DNA of 64,000 bases from Gordonibacter pamelaeae (GCF_042665095.1 NZ_JBHTBV010000012.1), one strand, 5' to 3'. Numbered from the stretch's first letter, positions 50,245-59,783 are shown. The notes: generated by a model from the letters alone, not told the origin. Program-made: numbers and translations.

Positions 50245-50301
50245 ATGATCGATGCAAGCGAGGCGATACCTATCAAGAAGGAAGGCAGACATGTGCTTTA
50301 G
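50245..50301 (+). CDS. Possible 18-aa leader peptide overlapping the zinc-ribbon start
   Basis: A short frame MIDASEAIPIKKEGRHVL with a strong GGGAGG eight bases upstream. Its stop lies 8 bases inside the next gene, so ribosomes ending here could re-initiate at the ATG at 50291. It may be a coupling peptide or chance. Confidence 0.35.
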   Translation: MIDASEAIPIKKEGRHVL

Positions 50302-50515
50302 ACCGGCAGCGGTAACACTGGACAAGACGTGCCCGAAATGCGGCGAGACGAACGATCCTTCAGCGGAGGTTTGCTCCGCATGTGGGGCAAACCTGCCCAC
50401 AACGCAAGCCTTTCCCGGTGCGTCCGGGGCGTCGGGGGCTCCGGAGGTTCCAGGTGCCTTCGGTAATGCAGGCAAACCCGGCGCCCCTGCGGCGCCGAAT
50501 CGCCCACGCCTCTGA
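50291..50515 (+). CDS. Small zinc-ribbon protein with MCFRP start and collagen-like tail
   Basis: 74 aa. The N-terminus MCFRPAAV is followed by a zinc ribbon (CPKCGETNDPSAEVCSACG) and a Gly/Ala/Pro-rich tail with repeats of the GAxG, PGA kind. Similar small proteins, as I recall, occur near oxidoreductase clusters in anaerobic Firmicutes and Coriobacteriia; none has a known function. AAGGAAGG precedes the ATG at 50291. It is the last gene of the ATPase operon. Confidence 0.8.
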   Translation: MCFRPAAVTLDKTCPKCGETNDPSAEVCSACGANLPTTQAFPGASGASGAPEVPGAFGNAGKPGAPAAPNRPRL

Positions 50516-50622
50516 AATCGTCCGATGCGTCTGAGCTGCAGCGGTAAAGGAGCGCCAGGCTCCCTGGGTATCTCCGCCCCAGCGTCGACGGGCCCCGAGG
50601 TGCGTGGGAGGCGGCGGATGCG

Positions 50623-50652
50623 AGGCGACCCGGCACGGGTGCCGGGTCGCCT
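50623..50652. terminator. Perfect 14-bp inverted repeat between convergent genes
   Basis: AGGCGACCCGGCAC and its complement around GG. It can act on transcripts from both sides, although neither side has a T-run. Confidence 0.55.
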
Positions 50653-50704
50653 AGGGGAATCGATGGGGAAGGGGCGCGACGCGGTGCCGTGCCCTCTGCG
50701 CAGC

Positions 50705-51991
50705 CTAGCCCAGCAGTTTCTCCGCGTAGGCCAGTTTCACGCAGCACACGAACACGTCCATGGCGGCGTCCAGCTCGGCGAGCGGGGGCAGCGTGGGGGC
50801 GATGCGGATGTTGCTGTCGCGCGGGTCCTGTTTGTAGGGGTAGGTGGCGCCGGCGCCGGTCATGGTCACGCCGGCCTCCTTCGCCAGGCCCACGATGCGC
50901 TTCGCCGTGCCCTCGGGCGCGTCGAACGACACGAAGTAGCCGCCGCGCGGGCTCGACCACGAGCAGCCGCCCACCTCGGCCAGGCCCTCGTCCAGCTTGC
51001 TCACCACAAGCTCGAACTTCGGGCGCAGGATGGCGGCGTGCTTGGCCATGTGGGCCGCCAGGCCGTCGGCGTCCTTCAGGAACTTCACGTGACGCAGCTG
51101 GTTCAGCTTGTCGTAGCCGATGGTGCCCACGCCCATGCGCTTCTTGATCTCGGCGATGTTGTCGGGGCTGGCCGCGATGGCCGAGATGCCCGAGCCGGGG
51201 TGCGTCACCTTCGACGTGGAGGCGAACTTGAAGTAGCGGTGCTCGTTGCCCGCCTCGCGGCACGCCGCGCCGATGTCGAGCAGCTGGTCCTGGTCGGCCG
51301 CGTCGTCGTAGAGATGGTGCACGCAGTAGGCGTTGTCCCAGAAAATGCGGAAGTCGTCGGCCGCGCACTCCATGGCGGCCAGGCGGCGCACCACGTCGTC
51401 GGAGTAGGTCACGCCGCCGGGGTTCGAGTACTTCGGCACGCACCAGATGCCCTTCACGGAGGCGTCGCCGGCCACGAGGCGCTCCACCTCGTCCATGTCG
51501 GGGCCGTCCGCCGTCATGGGCACGGGGATCATCTCGATGCCGAAGGCCTCGGTGATGCCGAAGTGGCGGTCGTAGCCCGGAGTGGGGCAGAGCCACTTGA
51601 TGCCATCGTACTGGCTCCACGGCTTGGAGCCGAGCGTGCCGAAGTCGAGGCAGCGGGCCACGGCCTCGTACATGAGCGAAAGGCTGGAGTTGCCGCCCAC
51701 GACGATGTTCGCCGGGTCCTCCTCCACCATGCACGCCATGAAGCGCTTCGCCTCGGGCAGGCCGTCCAGCACGCCGTAGTTGCGGCAGTCCGTGCCGTCC
51801 TCGGCGCGGCAGTCCTCGGCCGTCGTCACCGTGGCCAGCATGGGCATGCTCAGGTCGAGCTGGTCGGCGCCGGGCTTGCCGCGTGCCATGTTGAGCGCGA
51901 GACCGCGCGCCTTGATCTCGGCGTACTGCGCCTCCAGCTCGGCCTTGAGGGTGCCGAGCTCGTCTCCGGGCAGGTCCGCGTACGTTGTCAT
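50705..51991 (-). CDS. PLP-dependent aminotransferase, class I subgroup Ic (aspartate aminotransferase-like)
   Basis: 428 aa, matching the subgroup Ic aspartate aminotransferases known from Corynebacterium and other actinobacteria. Conserved blocks are NMARGKPGADQLDLS near the N-terminus, PTPGYDRHF, PKYSNPGGVTYSDD and the PLP-lysine segment FASTSKVTHPGSGI. It probably transfers amino groups between glutamate and oxaloacetate. The ATG at 51991 has AAAGGA at 8 bases; the ATG at 52000 is contiguous with that site and starts further upstream are unconserved. Stands alone. Confidence 0.9.
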   Translation of the reverse strand: MTTYADLPGDELGTLKAELEAQYAEIKARGLALNMARGKPGADQLDLSMPMLATVTTAEDCRAEDGTDCRNYGVLDGLPEAKRFMACMVEEDPANIVVGGNSSLSLMYEAVARCLDFGTLGSKPWSQYDGIKWLCPTPGYDRHFGITEAFGIEMIPVPMTADGPDMDEVERLVAGDASVKGIWCVPKYSNPGGVTYSDDVVRRLAAMECAADDFRIFWDNAYCVHHLYDDAADQDQLLDIGAACREAGNEHRYFKFASTSKVTHPGSGISAIAASPDNIAEIKKRMGVGTIGYDKLNQLRHVKFLKDADGLAAHMAKHAAILRPKFELVVSKLDEGLAEVGGCSWSSPRGGYFVSFDAPEGTAKRIVGLAKEAGVTMTGAGATYPYKQDPRDSNIRIAPTLPPLAELDAAMDVFVCCVKLAYAEKLLG

Positions 51992-52259
51992 CGTGTGCAT
52001 CCTTTCGCTCTGTGCTGCCAATTCCATCAGCCAGTATACGACTTGGCATCCCCTGCGTCGACCGCGATTGCGCCCGGGCGCGCATTTCCCGCGCGAACGT
52101 GTCGAAGCGGTCGACGGCGGGGCAACCGAGCGGAAACCGCCGCGTCGCAACCGCGGGGGCTCCGGGGACGCCCGGTTGCATGCCGCCTACGATGCGGCCG
52201 AGGCTATCCGGACGGTCGGCGGCGCGCCGCGCTGCCGACCCGGTGAAAGGAGGCAGGAC

Positions 52260-52442
52260 ATGCCCATACCCGACCCTCGCGGCAACGAGAAGAAGGAGAC
52301 GTACATCTCCCGCTGCATGGAGCACATCACCCGCTACGAGAAGGACAAATGGCCCGACCAGGATCAGCGCGCCGCCATCTGCTACTCAACCTGGGACCGC
52401 TGGCAGAAGGACCACGGCCATCCCGAGAAGGCCGAGAAGTAG
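52260..52442 (+). CDS. Small phage-type protein (ISRCM / QRAAICYSTW motif)
   Basis: 60 aa with the segments YISRCMEHITRYEK and PDQDQRAAICYSTWDRW. This motif pair is familiar from the ends of phage head-maturation proteases and related small phage proteins; alone its function is unknown. GAAAGGAGG precedes the ATG with 6-base spacing, so it is translated. It may be a remnant of a former prophage; no other phage gene is nearby. Confidence 0.7.
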   Translation: MPIPDPRGNEKKETYISRCMEHITRYEKDKWPDQDQRAAICYSTWDRWQKDHGHPEKAEK

Positions 52443-52467
52443 CCCCACGGACGTCCCCTGCGGCGCC

Positions 52468-52968
52468 TCAGCGCAGCGCGTCCCGGAGCGGCCGGTACGC
52501 CTCCACGAGGTCGGCCAGGCGCATGCGGGCGTTCGCGGGGCTCGTGGAGGGCAGGGCGGTGTGCGGCACGCCCGGCAGCATGCCCGTGCAGAAGCGCCGG
52601 TAGAGGCCGGCCGCCTTCGAGCCCGTGGTGAACACGGCCTCGAGCGGCGCAGCCGAGCCGATGCGCGCGAGGTCGTTGGGCCGGGCGTCGGCGATGGAGG
52701 CGTCGGAAGCGCCCTCGATGGTGCACGAGGCCAGCACATCCCAGAGCGCGATGCGGCGCTCCAGCATAAACGACGTGCGGGCCTCGTTGCCCAGGGGCTC
52801 CGGTTCGCCGAACAGCGCGCCCATCACCTTCCAGAAGCGGTTCTGCGGATGCGCATAGTAGAAGCCCGCCTCGCGCGACTTCGGCGACGGCATCGTGCCC
52901 AGCACGAGCACGCGCGACCGTGCGTCGAACACGGGCTCCAGGGGGTGCTCGATATGCGTCGGCTCCAT
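52468..52968 (-). CDS. DNA-deoxyinosine/hypoxanthine glycosylase (UDG superfamily)
   Basis: 166-aa base-excision repair glycosylase removing deaminated bases. Motif 1 is LGTMPSP, followed by FYYAHPQNRFW; motif 2 region is LPSTSPANA. This matches family 6 (HDG) of the uracil-DNA glycosylase superfamily. It starts 15 bases downstream of the YbhB-like gene stop and probably forms an operon with it. Confidence 0.9.
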   Translation of the reverse strand: MEPTHIEHPLEPVFDARSRVLVLGTMPSPKSREAGFYYAHPQNRFWKVMGALFGEPEPLGNEARTSFMLERRIALWDVLASCTIEGASDASIADARPNDLARIGSAAPLEAVFTTGSKAAGLYRRFCTGMLPGVPHTALPSTSPANARMRLADLVEAYRPLRDALR

Positions 52969-52982
52969 GGCGGCGCGTCCCG

Positions 52983-53495
52983 CTAGGCGCGGCTCGGCAG
53001 CTCGAGCGAGGCCTCGGCCAGCACGTGGCCGCGGATGGCACGGCGGAACTCGTTCAGGTAGTACCCCTCGGCCAAGTCGAGCTCGCAGTCGAGCGCGTAC
53101 ACGGTCAGCGTGTAATCGTGGGTCTTGTCGGGCGGATACGGCCCGGCGTAGCGGTGGATGATGCGCGGGTCGGTGTGCGAACCCGCCAGCGGCGACCAGT
53201 CGCTGTTCGATCCCTGCACGCACGGCACGGCACCCGAGGCGCTCGCGTTCTCGGGTATGCAGCGGGTTTCGGCGGGGAAGTTGCAGGCGATCCAGTGTAT
53301 CCAGCAAAAGCCGCCCACGGGGATGGCGTCCCAGTCCAGGAACGTGAGCGCCAGGGACCGCGTGCCCTCGGGTACGTCGTCTATCGACAGGGGGAACGAT
53401 ACGCACGGGTGCCCGTCCAGCATCGCGTCGGCCGGCGCGTGCTTGCCGTACCGGTCGGGGAGGAGGCCGTTTTCCAGGCTCACGGAGATGTTCAT
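52983..53495 (-). CDS. YbhB/YbcL family (Raf kinase inhibitor-like) protein
   Basis: 170-aa phosphatidylethanolamine-binding-protein fold. Family features are GHPCVSFPLSIDDVPEGTRSLA, the aromatic WIHWIACNFP segment and YAGPYPP...HDYTLTVYALD. Biochemical role in bacteria unknown. The start at 53495 follows AAAGGAG. Upstream of the DNA glycosylase gene on the same strand. Confidence 0.9.
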   Translation of the reverse strand: MNISVSLENGLLPDRYGKHAPADAMLDGHPCVSFPLSIDDVPEGTRSLALTFLDWDAIPVGGFCWIHWIACNFPAETRCIPENASASGAVPCVQGSNSDWSPLAGSHTDPRIIHRYAGPYPPDKTHDYTLTVYALDCELDLAEGYYLNEFRRAIRGHVLAEASLELPSRA

Positions 53496-53589
53496 GCCGC
53501 ATGCTCCTTTCGCGGGGGGTGAAGTGCCCCCATTATACAAAAGGAGGGCCCGAGGCCCTCCTTGCGAAACTAGGTTGAAACGGTGCTGC

Positions 53590-54729
53590 TTAGAACTGCA
53601 GCGCGCAGGTGAAGCCGGACCACGACAGCGGGTCCGTGTCGCGCACGTACGCGTTGAAGGTGGGGGCGTGCACGTAGTGCGACCCGCCGTAGCTCACGGC
53701 GATGCCCACGTGGCCGGGGCGGTACAGCACGTCGCCCGGGCGCGCCTCGGACACGGGCACGCGGTTCTTCGCGCAGGCGTACAGCGACTCGGTGTAATGG
53801 GGGAGCGAGATGCCCACCTGCAGGTACGCCCAGCGCACGAGGCCCGAGCAGTCGAACGCGTCGGGACCCTCGGCAGCCCACACGTACGGGCAGCCGATAC
53901 GGCTCATGGCGTAGTCCACGACGGAACCGTAGTTGCCCACGGAGCCGCCGCCACCGCCGCCGCCGCCGTTGTTGTAGACGGGGGGCACGTACGTATTGTT
54001 GCTGTTGCTGCTCGGCGCATTGTAGCCATTATTGTTGTTCTGCGCCTGGCGGGCGGCCTCTTCGGCCGCGGCCTGCTCGGCAGCGGCGCGCGCGGCGGCT
54101 GCCTGCTCTTCGGCGAGCAGCGCCTGCGCCTCGGCGTCCAGGGAGTTCACCAGCTCGGTGGCCTGGGCGACCTTCGCCTCGGCCTCGGCCTGGATGACCT
54201 TCGCCTCGGCGGCCTTGTCGGCGGCGATCTTCTCTTGGCGGACGTACTCGTCCTTCGATGCCTGCAGCTCCTCGCGCAGGACCTTCGTCTCGTCGACCAT
54301 CTGGCCGTCGTTCTCGTTCATCTTGTTCAGCAGATCCCAGTTCTGCGTGAACTCCTCGAACGAGGTCGCGCCCATGACAAAATCGAGGAAGCTCGACGAG
54401 CCGGAGCGGTACATGCTGCGCGCACGCGTTCCCAGCTTGTCCTGAAGATCGGCGATCTTCCCGTTGGCTTCATCGATTTTGACCTGCTCGGCTTCCATGG
54501 CAGCCTGAGCAACCTCTTGCGCGTCGAGCGCCTGCTTGTAACTGTCGGCGGCAGCTTCGAGATCCGCCTGAAGGCCGACGAGCTGGTTGCGGACGGCGTC
54601 CGCCTCGGCTTGCTTCTCCGCAGCCGTCGTCGCGAATGCGGTCGTCGGAGCTACGATCGATGCGGCACCGAGCATGACGGCACCGCCAATGAACGCTCGC
54701 CTGCTGAGTCCGTTTGTATGCTCTCTCAT
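53590..54729 (-). CDS. Secreted NlpC/P60 peptidoglycan endopeptidase
   Basis: Cell-wall hydrolase, 379 aa. Signal sequence with twin Arg (LSRRAFIGGAVMLGAASIVA) and a TTAFATTAA cleavage region, a long coiled coil (about residues 35-230), an Asn/Ser/Gly-rich linker, and a C-terminal NlpC/P60 domain. The catalytic Cys is in DAFDCSGLVRW and the His in RPGHVGIAVSYGG. The layout resembles PcsB/RipA-type hydrolases controlled by their coiled coil. AGGAGG lies 8 bases before the ATG at 54729; an upstream start at 54786 is rejected. Confidence 0.93.
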   Translation of the reverse strand: MREHTNGLSRRAFIGGAVMLGAASIVAPTTAFATTAAEKQAEADAVRNQLVGLQADLEAAADSYKQALDAQEVAQAAMEAEQVKIDEANGKIADLQDKLGTRARSMYRSGSSSFLDFVMGATSFEEFTQNWDLLNKMNENDGQMVDETKVLREELQASKDEYVRQEKIAADKAAEAKVIQAEAEAKVAQATELVNSLDAEAQALLAEEQAAAARAAAEQAAAEEAARQAQNNNNGYNAPSSNSNNTYVPPVYNNGGGGGGGGSVGNYGSVVDYAMSRIGCPYVWAAEGPDAFDCSGLVRWAYLQVGISLPHYTESLYACAKNRVPVSEARPGDVLYRPGHVGIAVSYGGSHYVHAPTFNAYVRDTDPLSWSGFTCALQF

Positions 54730-55197
54730 TCGAAGACCTCCTGAATTGAGCACGTAGTATGTGTGGGCAAAAGCAGTGCGCATCATAGCACGTTTGCGCA
54801 GATGGACAAAAATTGTTGTGAACGCGTTTCATAAACCCAGATCAACGGTGGGGGTTTCCCGAGCCGAGGACGCGCAACCGTTCCGAGGACGTCAAACGAA
54901 GGCAAACAAGCCGTGGAACAGGGGAAATAGATGACCACAACGTATAGGGAAGCACAACCTATATATAGTAGCCCGACCTTCGGCGGTGTGCTCGGCGAGC
55001 CTTCAAGGCCCCTGCCCGCCTGCCGCGGGGGCGCGCTACCCTTACTATATATAGATAGATGGGCCTGCGGCGTAACGATGACGCTTGCGCCCTGGAATAT
55101 TTTTTATCCGGCAGATCGCGGGGGAGTAGGGCCTCCGCGAGCGTTTCCCCACGAAAAAGGAGGAATCGTGGAGACACGCCCGGGGGCGTGTAGGTAG
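54730..55197. other. Long non-coding region before the tRNA-tuf operon
   Basis: No supported gene. It contains an AT-rich 12-bp inverted repeat (CTATATATAGTA at 54959-54970 against 55043-55054, 72-base interior) and an 8-bp GC stem (ACACGCCC and GGGCGTGT, 55174-55191) directly before the tRNA promoter. The promoter of the NlpC/P60 gene must lie near 54730-54830. Confidence 0.5.
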
Positions 55198-55226
55198 TTG
55201 ACACGCTGATGATCCTAGCGTATTAT
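55198..55226 (+). promoter_or_regulatory. Promoter of the tRNA-tuf operon
   Basis: Perfect TTGACA (55198-55203) and TATTAT (55221-55226) with a 17-bp spacer, about 70 bases before tRNA-Tyr. Confidence 0.9.
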
Positions 55227-55303
55227 TCATCTGCTCGCGCGTTCGGAACCACCGAAACACGCGGCAGGCAGCTTGATAAATACACATGAATTGAGCGAAA
55301 CAG

Positions 55304-55388
55304 GGGCGTGTGCCCGAGTGGTTAAAGGGGACGGGCTGTAAACCCGTTAGCTATGCTTACCTAGGTTCGAATCCTAGCGCGCCCACCA
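55304..55388 (+). tRNA. tRNA-Tyr (GTA)
   Basis: Acceptor stem GGGCGTG pairs with CGCGCCC, T arm CTAGG-TTCGAAT-CCTAG, anticodon loop CTGTAAA giving GTA, a long variable arm as expected for Tyr, and an encoded CCA. Confidence 0.95.
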
Positions 55389-55395
55389 TCTAATC

Positions 55396-55471
<76 letters not shown>

Positions 55472-55481
55472 TTTTCAACAT

Positions 55482-55558
55482 GGCGGTGTAGCTCAGTTGG
55501 TTAGAGCACACGGTTCATACCCGTGGCGTCACTGGTTCAAATCCAGTCACCGCTACCA
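55482..55558 (+). tRNA. tRNA-Met (CAT), elongator type
   Basis: Acceptor GGCGGTG pairs with CACCGCT (first pair G-T), anticodon stem CACGG/CCGTG with loop TTCATAC giving CAT, T arm ACTGG-TTCAAAT-CCAGT and encoded CCA. The initiator-type 1-72 mismatch is absent. A lysidine-modified tRNA-Ile is less likely in this conserved Tyr-Thr-Met-tuf order but not excluded. Confidence 0.9.
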
Positions 55559-55645
55559 TTTTGATTATTCCGCGTCCGTTTCCGGGCGCGTCATTATTTT
55601 GTTTTGACTTTCGCGCAAGCGAAACCTTGATAAGGAGGATGAAAC

Positions 55646-56848
<1,203 letters not shown>

Positions 56849-56866
56849 CACCGTTTCACCAGTAAC

Positions 56867-56895
56867 GCGGGGTCCGCTCCGGCGGGCCCCGCCCT
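56867..56895 (+). terminator. Terminator-like stem after tuf
   Basis: An 11-bp stem with one G-T pair (GCGGGGTCCGC and GCGGGCCCCGC) followed by a short CCTTT. Probably partial. Confidence 0.6.
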
Positions 56896-56958
56896 TTGAG
56901 AATTCATGTGTATGATTACGTTATCAAGCTCGACACGTAAGCGATAAGAGGAGAATTC

Positions 56959-57108
56959 ATGCGCACGTTGGTCACTTTGGCCTGCACTGATTGCAAGCGC
57001 CGCAATTACACGACCAAGAAGAACAAGCAGAACAATCCTGATCGCATCGAGTTGAAGAAGTACTGCAAGTGGTGCGGTCATCACACGACGCACAAAGAGA
57101 CTCGATAG
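56959..57108 (+). CDS. rpmG: 50S ribosomal protein L33
   Basis: 49-aa bL33 with two cysteine pairs (CTDCKRRNY and CKWCGHH), the zinc-binding form. RTLVTLACT start and TTKKNKQNNPDRIELKKYC are typical. AAGAGGAG precedes the ATG. Confidence 0.97.
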   Translation: MRTLVTLACTDCKRRNYTTKKNKQNNPDRIELKKYCKWCGHHTTHKETR

Positions 57109-57132
57109 CGTTATCAGGGTAGGACAAGCAAT

Positions 57133-57209
57133 AGGCCAGTAGCTCCAATTGGTAGAGCGGCGGTCTCCAAAACCGCATGTTGGGGGTTCGAGTCCCTCCT
57201 GGCCTGCCA
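57133..57209 (+). tRNA. tRNA-Trp (CCA)
   Basis: Acceptor AGGCCAG pairs perfectly with CTGGCCT, anticodon stem GCGGT/ACCGC with loop CTCCAAA giving CCA, discriminator G and encoded CCA. The usual position between rpmG and secE. Confidence 0.96.
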
Positions 57210-57329
57210 GCTTGTTAATCTTGAGCAGCTTGCATTCAGGTTGCTTGTTCGAGCAGCTTGGAATCAGGCTGCTTGTTTGGCGTTTAGACAGATTACGATT
57301 TTCCCGGTTTTCTCGGGCGAAGGAACCAG

Positions 57330-57767
57330 ATGGCGAAGAAATCGAAAACACAGCGCGCGAAGGCCTCGGCCGCACGCGCCGCACGAAAGGCGCAGGCCCT
57401 CGAGGCCGAGAGCGCCGCAGTCGAGGCGAAGGATATCGCCGAGGCCGATGCCGCCGCGGAACCCAAGAAGCGGTTTTTCAAGAAAGCCGACAAGGCCGAG
57501 ACCCCTGCCGCCAACAAGCAGGATAAGGGCAAGATAGAGAAAAAAGCCGAGAAGAAGGTTGAGAGCAAGCCCAAGAAGCGTCGCTTCGGCTTCCTCAAGG
57601 ACGTGCGTGCCGAGATGAAGCGCGTGACGTGGCCCACGAAGAAGGACGTGCTCCGCTGGAGCGTCGTCGTCGTGGCCGCGCTGCTGTTCTTCGGCGTGTA
57701 CGTGGCTCTTCTCGACAACGTCATCATCACGCCGGTGCTCGTGGGCATCTCGAGTTTGGGGGCATAA
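57330..57767 (+). CDS. secE: Protein translocase subunit SecE, with long N-terminal extension
   Basis: Small membrane subunit of the Sec translocon. The C-terminal 60 residues are the conserved SecE part (FLKDVRAEMKRVTWPTKKDV and one membrane helix). The first 85 residues are Ala/Lys/Glu-rich and probably disordered, making 145 aa against about 60-130 usual. An alternative internal start is not supported. Directly upstream of nusG, five bases apart. Confidence 0.95.
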   Translation: MAKKSKTQRAKASAARAARKAQALEAESAAVEAKDIAEADAAAEPKKRFFKKADKAETPAANKQDKGKIEKKAEKKVESKPKKRRFGFLKDVRAEMKRVTWPTKKDVLRWSVVVVAALLFFGVYVALLDNVIITPVLVGISSLGA

Positions 57768-57771
57768 GGAC

Positions 57772-58314
57772 ATGTCGAAGAAATGGTACGTCCTGCACAC
57801 CTACTCGGGCTACGAGAACAAGGTGAAGAAGAACCTCGAGACGCGTATCGAGACCATGGGCCTCGAGAACAACGTGTTCGCCATCGAGATCCCCACCGAG
57901 ATGGTGACGGAGATCAAAGAGGGCGGGCGCCGCGTCGAGAGCGAGAAGAAGGTGTTCCCGGGCTACGTGCTCGTCCGCATGGAGCTTGACGACCGCAGCT
58001 GGGCGGCCGTGCGCAACACGCCGGGCGTCACGGGCTTCGTGGGCAGCCAGGGCAACCCGGCCCCGCTTACCCGTGACGAGTACAACAAGATCATGGGCAT
58101 GCGCTCGGACAAGAACCGTCCCGGCACCCCGAAGAAGACGTCCTCCTCCATCGAGGTGGGGCAGTCCGTCAAGGTGGTTTCCGGGCCGTTGGCCGAGTTC
58201 GACGGCGTGGTGTCGGAGGTGTCCCCCGATGCCGGCAAGGTGAAGGTGCTCGTGTCGATCTTCGGGCGCGAGACCCCCGTGGAGCTCTCGTTCGACCAGA
58301 TCGCCAAGATTTAG
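57772..58314 (+). CDS. nusG: Transcription termination/antitermination protein NusG
   Basis: RNA polymerase-associated factor linking transcription, Rho and the ribosome, 180 aa. NGN domain with KKWYVLHTYSGYENKVKKNL, FPGYVLVRMELDD and the GVTGFVGSQGNPAPL region, then a C-terminal KOW domain (VGQSVKVVSGPLAEFDG). Confidence 0.97.
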   Translation: MSKKWYVLHTYSGYENKVKKNLETRIETMGLENNVFAIEIPTEMVTEIKEGGRRVESEKKVFPGYVLVRMELDDRSWAAVRNTPGVTGFVGSQGNPAPLTRDEYNKIMGMRSDKNRPGTPKKTSSSIEVGQSVKVVSGPLAEFDGVVSEVSPDAGKVKVLVSIFGRETPVELSFDQIAKI

Positions 58315-58428
58315 CGAACATTAGCGGCGTCGCGTGCCCGCGTGGACCGGGGCTTCTCATTCGACACCGGCCGCTGTGTTGATAGATTGATTTTCGAAAC
58401 GTTATGATCAGCTGAAAGGGTAGTTATC

Positions 58429-58935
58429 ATGGCTGAAAAGAAGCAAACCGGCTTTATCAAGCTGCAGATCCCCGCGGGTGCCGCGAACCCGGCTCCTCCG
58501 ATCGGCCCGGCGCTCGGCGCCCAGGGCGTCAACATCATGCAGTTCTGCCAGGCGTTCAACGCCCAGACGCAGGACCAGTCCGGCACCATCATCCCGGTCG
58601 AGATCACGGTCTACGAGGACAAGTCGTTCACGTTCGTGTGCAAGACCCCGCCGGCGGCCATCCTCATCAAGGAGAAGCTGGGCATCAAGAGCGGCGCGGG
58701 CATCCCGCACATGCAGTCCGTGGGCACCCTCACCGAGGACCAGCTCCGCGAGATCGCCGAGATCAAGCTGCCGGACCTCAACGCCAACACGATCGAGGCC
58801 GCCATGGAGATCATCGCCGGCACGGCCCGTTCCATGGGCGTGCGCATCGAGGGCCGCGAGATGAAGATCAAGTACGTGCCTTCCAAGAAGGTTGCCGCCA
58901 TGCTGCAGGGCAAGACGCTTGAGGACGAGGACTAG
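58429..58935 (+). CDS. rplK: 50S ribosomal protein L11, C-terminally extended
   Basis: Stalk-base protein uL11, 168 aa against about 142 usual. The N-terminal KLQIPAGAANPAPPIGPALG and the 23S-binding C-terminal domain ending TARSMGVRIEG are normal. About 25 further residues (EGREMKIKYVPSKKVAAMLQ and on) extend past the usual end. The start is supported by GAAAGGG. Confidence 0.96.
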   Translation: MAEKKQTGFIKLQIPAGAANPAPPIGPALGAQGVNIMQFCQAFNAQTQDQSGTIIPVEITVYEDKSFTFVCKTPPAAILIKEKLGIKSGAGIPHMQSVGTLTEDQLREIAEIKLPDLNANTIEAAMEIIAGTARSMGVRIEGREMKIKYVPSKKVAAMLQGKTLEDED

Positions 58936-58960
58936 TCCTTCGGCGAACCAAAGCGCAAAC

Positions 58961-58984
58961 ACGGCCGTCCGACCGGGCGGCCGT
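58961..58984 (+). promoter_or_regulatory. Stem-loop between rplK and rplA
   Basis: A 10-bp stem with one wobble (ACGGCCGTCC and GGGCGGCCGT, loop GACC) followed by TT only. It lies in the rplA leader. In many bacteria L1 represses its own operon through the rplK leader; any such role for this stem is speculative. Confidence 0.45.
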
Positions 58985-59049
58985 TTGAGCGATAAAAGGC
59001 AGTGGAAGGGCGCGCCATGCGCCCGCTACGAACCACGAAAGGAATCATC

Positions 59050-59760
59050 ATGACGAAACTGTCCAAGAACTACCGCGCTGCGATCGAGAAGATCGGCGAG
59101 GAGGCCTACGCGCCGCTCGCGGCCATGAACCTGGTGAAGGAGGTCTCCACCGCCAAGTTCGACGAGACGGTGACGGTCGACTTCCGCCTGGGCATCGACA
59201 CCCGCCAGGCCGACCAGCAGCTCCGCGGCACCGTGAGCCTGCCGAACGGCTCGGGCAAGACGGTCCGCGTGGCCGTGTTCGCCGAGGGCGAGGCTGCCCG
59301 CGCCGCCGAGGAGGCCGGTGCCGACATCGTGGGCTCCGACGAGCTCATGCAGCAGATCCAGGCCGGCGAGTTCAACTTCGACGCCGCCGTGGCCACGCCC
59401 GACCAGATGGGCAAGGTCGGCCGCCTCGGCAAGATCCTCGGCCCCCGCGGCCTCATGCCGAACCCGAAGCTCGGCACCGTCACGAACGACGTGGCGAAGG
59501 CCATCAACGAGCTCAAGGGCGGCCGCGTGGAGTACCGTGCCGACCGTTACGGCATCGCGCACGTCATCATCGGCAAGGTCAGCTTCACGGCCGAGCAGCT
59601 CGCCGAGAACTACGGTGCCGTGTACGACGAGATCATCCGCATGAAGCCGGCTGCGGCCAAGGGCAAGTACGTGAAGTCCGTCACCGTGTCCGCCACGATG
59701 ACGCCGGGCGTGTCGGTCGATTCCAGCGTGACCCGCAACTACACGGAGGCTGGCGAGTAG
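59050..59760 (+). CDS. rplA: 50S ribosomal protein L1
   Basis: L1 stalk protein, 236 aa, moving with E-site tRNA. The KILGPRGLMPNPKLGTVT signature is intact. The start at 59050 follows GAAAGGA; a 59002 start adds an unconserved leader. A terminator follows, so rplJ and rplL are not in this operon. Confidence 0.97.
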   Translation: MTKLSKNYRAAIEKIGEEAYAPLAAMNLVKEVSTAKFDETVTVDFRLGIDTRQADQQLRGTVSLPNGSGKTVRVAVFAEGEAARAAEEAGADIVGSDELMQQIQAGEFNFDAAVATPDQMGKVGRLGKILGPRGLMPNPKLGTVTNDVAKAINELKGGRVEYRADRYGIAHVIIGKVSFTAEQLAENYGAVYDEIIRMKPAAAKGKYVKSVTVSATMTPGVSVDSSVTRNYTEAGE

Positions 59761-59783
59761 CCGAGCGCACGAAGCCGAACGCC

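Noticed and set aside
54931..55197. 88-codon frame upstream of the tRNA cluster
   Set aside because: Low-complexity composition, no ribosome-binding site, and it runs across the inverted repeat and up to the tRNA promoter.
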